Source: Shouchella xiaoxiensis
Lineage (GTDB): Bacteria; Bacillota; Bacilli; Bacillales; Bacillaceae_D
DNA length: 64,000 nt
Direction: 5' to 3'
NCBI RefSeq assembly: GCF_016907895.1
Contig: NZ_JAFBCV010000007.1
Span: 1 to 64,000, forward strand
The position numbers and the translations under genes were made by a program. Under the pieces are notes generated by a model, which saw only the letters and a list, made by a program, of their open reading frames with translations, ran no database searches and was not told the origin of the DNA. Positions 59,886-64,000 of the stretch are shown piece by piece (the first letter of the stretch is position 1; each line of letters opens with the position of its first letter).

Positions 59886-61249
59886 ATGTATGTGTAATTG
59901 GAACAGGTTACGTCGGCCTTGTGTCAGGTGTTTGCTTCAGTGAGCTCGGTCATCAAGTTTATTGCGTGGACCATGATTCACTTAAAATTGATCAGCTGAA
60001 TGAAGGCATTTCTCCTATATACGAACCTGGATTACAGGAACTAATGAATAAAAACAGGCAGGCAAAGCGCCTTATTTTTACAGGAGATTTGCAAAAAGCT
60101 ATGGCTGATGCCGATGCGATTCTTATTGCAGTCGGTACACCTGCTAACCGGGACGGGTCAGCAAACTTAACGTTCATTAAAGAAGTCGCAATTGAAATTG
60201 GTCAGCACATTCGTCCTGGAATGACCATTATTACTAAAAGCACCGTTCCCGTCGGTACAAATAAGAAAATTAAGAAATGGATTACGCTCTCCTGCGGCCA
60301 TCAGCAGTTTTCAGTTGCCTCATGTCCTGAGTTTTTACGGGAAGGTAGTGCAATTAAAGATACATTGCACATGGAACGAGCCGTCTTTGGTGTAGAAGAC
60401 GATCTTGCTGAGAGCGTTTTACGTGCGCTTCATGAACCAATTCAAACGAACATTATCGTTACAACAATTGAAACAGCAGAAACTGCTAAATATGCAGCAA
60501 ACGCCTTTTTAGCAACAAAAATTAGTTTTATCAATGAAGTCGCCAATGTATGTGAAGGTGTTGGTGCCGACGTGCAGTCTCTTGCAGAAATAATCGGACT
60601 TGATCCCCGTATAGGTCCCTCCTTTCTGCAAGCAGGAGTGGGCTACGGCGGTTCCTGTTTTCCAAAGGATACTCAGGCATTTATACGCGTCGCTGAAGAT
60701 GCTGGCTACGACTTGCAAATTGTGCCTGCTGTAGAAAAAGTAAATGCGCAGCAACGGCAACGGCTTGTGCAGAAACTAAAAACGGTTTATCCAGGTCATT
60801 ATTTACGCGAGAAACGCATTGCCATACTCGGCCTTGCCTTTAAACCAAATACAGATGATATGAGAGCATCTCCAGCTTTTGAAGTGGTTGACTTCTTGCA
60901 GAACGAAGGTGCAACAGTTATCGCCTATGATCCCATTGCCTCAGCTCAAGCAAGAAGACTAATGCCCGAGCTAGAACTAGCATTGAACTGGCAGGAAGCT
61001 GTTGATCAAGCAGATGCCCTCTTTGTCTTAACAGACTGGGAGGAGTTCAAAGCAATTGATTTAGGTGAATTAAAACGGAAGATGAAAAAACCTGTTGTAA
61101 TTGACGGTCGAAATATCTTCAATCCAAATCATATGAAACAAATGGGCTTTTATTATGACTCTGTTGGGCGGGAAATTGTTGATAATCGCTTATCTTCTCT
61201 CGACGGGCAGCTCGAGTATCATTCCATGCCTCACCGAAAAGCGAAATAA
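59882..61249 (+). CDS. UDP-glucose 6-dehydrogenase (TuaD-like)
   Basis: The 455-residue protein has the NAD loop MNVCVIGTGYVGLVSGVCFSELGH, the hinge helix, and the catalytic cysteine in AGVGYGGSCFPKDTQAF near residue 260, followed by GLAFKPNTDDMRASPAFEVV. It oxidises UDP-glucose to UDP-glucuronate, the precursor of teichuronic acid. Its presence is the main reason for calling the cluster teichuronic-acid-like. Coupled to the polymerase gene by ATGA. Confidence 0.94.
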   Translation: MNVCVIGTGYVGLVSGVCFSELGHQVYCVDHDSLKIDQLNEGISPIYEPGLQELMNKNRQAKRLIFTGDLQKAMADADAILIAVGTPANRDGSANLTFIKEVAIEIGQHIRPGMTIITKSTVPVGTNKKIKKWITLSCGHQQFSVASCPEFLREGSAIKDTLHMERAVFGVEDDLAESVLRALHEPIQTNIIVTTIETAETAKYAANAFLATKISFINEVANVCEGVGADVQSLAEIIGLDPRIGPSFLQAGVGYGGSCFPKDTQAFIRVAEDAGYDLQIVPAVEKVNAQQRQRLVQKLKTVYPGHYLREKRIAILGLAFKPNTDDMRASPAFEVVDFLQNEGATVIAYDPIASAQARRLMPELELALNWQEAVDQADALFVLTDWEEFKAIDLGELKRKMKKPVVIDGRNIFNPNHMKQMGFYYDSVGREIVDNRLSSLDGQLEYHSMPHRKAK

Positions 61250-61279
61250 ACAGGTTTTCACCTAGAAGGAGGTAAGACA

Positions 61280-61666
61280 ATGGTACCCCGTCTCTTATTC
61301 ATCTGCATCGGTCTCTTGTTTTTAAGCGGTTTTTTCTTTCTTGATCAAGGAAACGCCGATCCTTATCGGGAAAAAAATGAACGAGTCGACAACCACACGA
61401 TCGCTGAGATAAAACGCCATCATCAAGCAGCACTATTTACGGCCGAAGAAGGAGATCAGGACTGGCTCGACGTTCATTTCGAATCGTCAATTGAGCCTGA
61501 AGACATAGCCTTGTTTCTTTCCATTCCGGTTGATGTTGAGCCTGTTTTACTGATGGAAGAAGAGAATACGGTGATGCTACGCTGGTCAACTGTTCTTGTT
61601 CAATACGAACAGGTTCATAACGTATGGAAGATTACTTCGGTTATGGAGGAACGTTCCAATGATTAG
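61280..61666 (+). CDS. Membrane-anchored protein of unknown function (TuaF position)
   Basis: The 128-residue product has one N-terminal membrane segment (LLFICIGLLFLSGFFFL) and a polar extracytoplasmic part (HHQAALFTAEEGDQDWLDVHFESSIEPEDIALFL in the middle). It stands where tuaF is in B. subtilis but is much shorter and I see no clear similarity. Its end overlaps the next glycosyltransferase gene by 8 bp, which shows it belongs to the operon. GAAGGAGG precedes the ATG. Confidence 0.7.
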   Translation: MVPRLLFICIGLLFLSGFFFLDQGNADPYREKNERVDNHTIAEIKRHHQAALFTAEEGDQDWLDVHFESSIEPEDIALFLSIPVDVEPVLLMEEENTVMLRWSTVLVQYEQVHNVWKITSVMEERSND

Positions 61667-62411
61667 TCAACCGCTCGTTTCCATTATCACACCTGTTTAT
61701 AATTGCGAGGCTTTCCTGCCCCATACGATTGAATCCGTCCTCAATCAAACGTATGAAAATTGGGAATTATTACTTATCAATGATGCTTCAAGTGATTACA
61801 GCCAAACAATTGCTCATGCCTATACCAAAAGAGATAGCCGCATTCACCTTTACCATTTACCTAAAAACAGTGGTGCTGCCGTTGCTCGAAATGAAGCGCT
61901 TCAGCATGCGAATGGCAAATACGTCGCTTTCTTAGATGGGGACGACTTGTGGAAAAATGAGAAGCTCACCCGCCAGGTTCAGTTCATGGAAGATAATCAA
62001 TACAGCTTCACGTTCACTGGTTACCGGATTCTAAAGGAAGATGGGACGGAGCGAGCAAAAGTCATTCAGGCCCCCCAGCGAATTACATATGACCAGCTGC
62101 TTGCGAACACCATTATTGGCTGCCTGACCGTCATGTTAAATCAAGAAAAGCTCGGAAAGCTACAGATGCCAACCTTACGAACGAGACAGGATTTGTTGCT
62201 CTGGCTATCCATTTTAAAAAAAGGAACGGTTGCCTATGGCATAAACGAAGAGCTAGCAGCGTATCGCAAGGTTGGCAACTCTATTTCAAGCAACAAGTGG
62301 AAAGCTGCCAAACAAAACTGGGAGATCTACCGCAAGCATGAAGAACTTTCCTTATTGAAATCATGCCGTGTTTTCTGTAGCTACGCTTGGAATGGCTTCA
62401 AAAAATTATAA
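61659..62411 (+). CDS. Glycosyltransferase family 2 (TuaG-like)
   Basis: Start ATG 61659 with GGAGGAA upstream. The 250-residue enzyme begins VSIITPVYNCEAFLPHTIESVLNQTYENWELLLINDASSDYS, with the DxD-like FLDGDDLWKNEKL, and ends in a TuaG-like region (QDLLLWLSILKKG, AYRKVGNSISSNKWKAAKQNWEIYRK). TuaG adds a sugar in teichuronic acid synthesis; the same role is likely here. Confidence 0.9.
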   Translation: MISQPLVSIITPVYNCEAFLPHTIESVLNQTYENWELLLINDASSDYSQTIAHAYTKRDSRIHLYHLPKNSGAAVARNEALQHANGKYVAFLDGDDLWKNEKLTRQVQFMEDNQYSFTFTGYRILKEDGTERAKVIQAPQRITYDQLLANTIIGCLTVMLNQEKLGKLQMPTLRTRQDLLLWLSILKKGTVAYGINEELAAYRKVGNSISSNKWKAAKQNWEIYRKHEELSLLKSCRVFCSYAWNGFKKL

Positions 62412-62482
62412 GGACATGTAATATGACCTACCCATTACTGCATTGAACCTGACACCTGAAGCCGCACTCGAAGGAGAACAAC

Positions 62483-63583
62483 ATGAACTCTTTATTCATT
62501 GCATTCCTTGCCAGTTTTATCGTGACCCTTCTCGTGACGCCATTTGTGATTAAGCTCGCTCGCCGTTACGGGTTTGTTGATACCCCTAATGAACGGAAAG
62601 TCCATAATAAAGCAATGCCTCGAATTGGTGGGCTTGCCTTTATCATCGGAATGTCTGTCGGTCTTTTCTTTGTCAAAGACCTGCTGGAAATCGATTATCG
62701 CACGACGATGTTTATGATTGCTGGCGCGATTCCGTTGATATTCATTGGATTGCTTGACGATCGCTTCACGTTAAAAGCCAGACATAAATTAATCGCTCAA
62801 TTCGTTTCTGCCTCCATTATTGTCAGCTCGGGCATTTCAATTGAATTTATTGCAATCCCCTTTGGCGAACGGCTTGATCTTGGCTTATTAAGCAGCATCA
62901 TGATTTTCATCTGGCTCATTGCCATTATGAACGCCATCAATTTAATCGACGGCCTTGATGGACTGGCTGCTGGCGTGAGCATCATTGCGCTTGGGACAAT
63001 GCTTGTACTCGCCACCGGAAATCCAGCTGCCTACGCACTTGTTTTTGCTTTTGCCATTCCGTTAATCGGCAGCCTCAGTGGCTTCTTGCTTTTCAATTTT
63101 CATCCAGCAAAAATCTTTATGGGTGATACGGGCTCGCTCTTCTTAGGCTATATGATTGCCGTACTCTCGACAATGGGCTTCTTCAAAAGCGTGACGATCG
63201 TCAGCTTAATCGTCCCCCTGCTCATCCTCGGCGTCCCTATTGTAGACACATTGTTTGCGATCGTGCGACGGAAATTAAATCGACAAGGCATTGGCGAAGC
63301 GGACAAAGGTCATCTCCATCATTGTTTATTGAAAAAAGGCTATGGCCATCGACAAGTTGTTTTGACCATCTATGGCGTCAGTCTTTTGTTTGGCATTGCC
63401 GCCCTGCTTTTATCCATGTCAAACTTGTGGCTCTCTTTGCTCCTTCTGTTGCTCGTAACGCTGTTTGTTCAGCTGTTCGCAGAGATTATTGGGCTTATTG
63501 GTGAAAAGAGACAACCGCTTTTAAACATGATACGACGCAGCTCAAGCGTCAGAACAAAGAAAACATATGCCCGGGGAAAATAA
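62483..63583 (+). CDS. TagO/WecA-type undecaprenyl-phosphate GlcNAc-1-phosphate transferase
   Basis: The 366-residue MraY/WecA-family membrane enzyme has about 11 segments and the motifs VHNKAMPRIGG, GLLDDRF, NAINLIDGLDGLAAGV, MGDTGSLFLGY and the late HLHHCLL histidines. It starts the lipid carrier by attaching HexNAc-1-phosphate to undecaprenyl phosphate; in Bacillus this step serves wall teichoic and teichuronic acids. It is 71 bp after the TuaG-like gene and closes the cluster with a 19-bp terminator. It could be the main tagO or a paralogue. Confidence 0.9.
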   Translation: MNSLFIAFLASFIVTLLVTPFVIKLARRYGFVDTPNERKVHNKAMPRIGGLAFIIGMSVGLFFVKDLLEIDYRTTMFMIAGAIPLIFIGLLDDRFTLKARHKLIAQFVSASIIVSSGISIEFIAIPFGERLDLGLLSSIMIFIWLIAIMNAINLIDGLDGLAAGVSIIALGTMLVLATGNPAAYALVFAFAIPLIGSLSGFLLFNFHPAKIFMGDTGSLFLGYMIAVLSTMGFFKSVTIVSLIVPLLILGVPIVDTLFAIVRRKLNRQGIGEADKGHLHHCLLKKGYGHRQVVLTIYGVSLLFGIAALLLSMSNLWLSLLLLLLVTLFVQLFAEIIGLIGEKRQPLLNMIRRSSSVRTKKTYARGK

Positions 63584-63620
63584 GAAAAAAGGTGAAGCTC
63601 TCTTCACCTTTTTTCTTATT
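63579..63620. terminator. Long bidirectional terminator
   Basis: AATAAGAAAAAAGGTGAAG (63579-63597) and CTTCACCTTTTTTCTTATT (63602-63620) form a perfect 19-bp stem with a 4-nt loop. The stop codons of both convergent genes lie in the arms. Confidence 0.95.
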
Positions 63621-63990
63621 CTACTTCTGCCATCCATTCAATTGTATTTCCATCTGGGTCTGTGAAAAATACTTGATGAAATCCACTTGTGCTGTGCTTC
63701 TTTACGATTGTTTCAATTCCTCTGTCTTGTAAAAATTGCACCGCTCGATCGAAATGGTCGACTTTACATGCGATATGTCTCCCTCTCGTTTGAATGGTCG
63801 CTGGTGCTTCTTCCTTTATTTCCTGCACAATTAAATGCAGCTGCTGCGTGCCAATTGCATACCATGCCCCTTCAAAATCAAAAGGCGGTCGACTTAATTC
63901 TTCCAACGCCAACGTCTCGCCATAAAAGCGTTTTGCCCGCTCCAGATTGTGGACAATGATACTGACATGATGGATTTCTACTAGCTTCAT
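63616..63990 (-). CDS. VOC/glyoxalase-fold protein
   Basis: The 124-residue protein has the vicinal-oxygen-chelate pattern: EIHHVSIIVHNLERAKRFYGETLALEEL, then HIACKVDHFDRAVQFLQDRGI and FFTDPDGNTIEWMA. The first-position histidine (HH), a middle histidine (HLIV) and the C-terminal glutamate (TIEW) could bind a metal. Members are lactoylglutathione lyases, dioxygenases or resistance proteins; the function here is open. Single gene at the window edge; its start has GGAGG upstream. Confidence 0.85.
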   Translation of the reverse strand: MKLVEIHHVSIIVHNLERAKRFYGETLALEELSRPPFDFEGAWYAIGTQQLHLIVQEIKEEAPATIQTRGRHIACKVDHFDRAVQFLQDRGIETIVKKHSTSGFHQVFFTDPDGNTIEWMAEVE

Positions 63991-64000
63991 TGTATCCTCC

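Overview
The window looks like chromosomal DNA of a low-to-middle G+C Bacillaceae member. The support is the strong AGGAGG ribosome sites with many TTG/GTG starts, the AddAB recombination enzyme, FetAB/YjkAB, AzlCD, paired CrcB proteins, and a teichuronic-acid-like cluster that ends in a TagO-type enzyme. A Shouchella/Alkalihalobacillus-like genus is possible but I cannot prove it. I see no rRNA, tRNA, CRISPR array or prophage.

Layout. 1-320: the 3' end of an IS1182-type transposase. 490-6202: a secreted GHL10 hydrolase, a MarR-linked efflux pump with a GNAT gene, a Nudix enzyme and an ECF-like sigma factor with a SnoaL-like tail. 6240-13476: addBA. 13637-15984: an ABC exporter operon with its own MerR-type regulator and promoter. 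16039-24088: an MFS pump, a hydrolase-kinase fusion, an orphan E1-alpha dehydrogenase opposite a PaaX-type regulator, and small enzymes. 24120-25442: a membrane protein/ArsR/membrane protein cassette and a DUF6980 gene. 25619-34519: a lipoprotein hydrolase, a DUF4097 protein, a nitroreductase, FetAB, a YdjM-like protein, a GNAT-GNAT-crcB-crcB operon, an FMN reductase and an SDR. 34692-36349: an AimR-like peptide receptor with a previously unlisted 33-residue pheromone-precursor gene. 36681-40658: GNAT, LOG, amidase and a frameshifted methyltransferase. 40686-47033: a probable Pho-controlled organophosphate operon (PHP phosphoesterase broken by one stop, TIM-barrel enzyme, SurE, Fbp/phosphonate-type ABC importer). 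47362-50495: an amidohydrolase and azlCD with an XRE-cupin regulator. 51361-53802: two CNNM/CorC-type membrane proteins. 54515-63583: a surface-polymer cluster. 63616-63990: a VOC protein.

The strongest unusual signals are three. First, the AimR-like receptor/peptide pair at 35160-36349 lies outside any phage, and the receptor lacks an obvious DNA-binding N terminus. Second, both CNNM genes have their Shine-Dalgarno sequence and TTG start separated by a hairpin that differs in sequence but leaves an 8-9 nt spacing once folded. Third, a TTTACA-N5-TTTACA Pho-like box precedes the organophosphate operon, and weaker Pho-like repeats precede the polymer cluster, which suggests that both respond to phosphate starvation.

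Two genes are visibly broken (40118-40658 frameshift; 46114-46935 nonsense). Both need checking against reads before any biological meaning is given to them.
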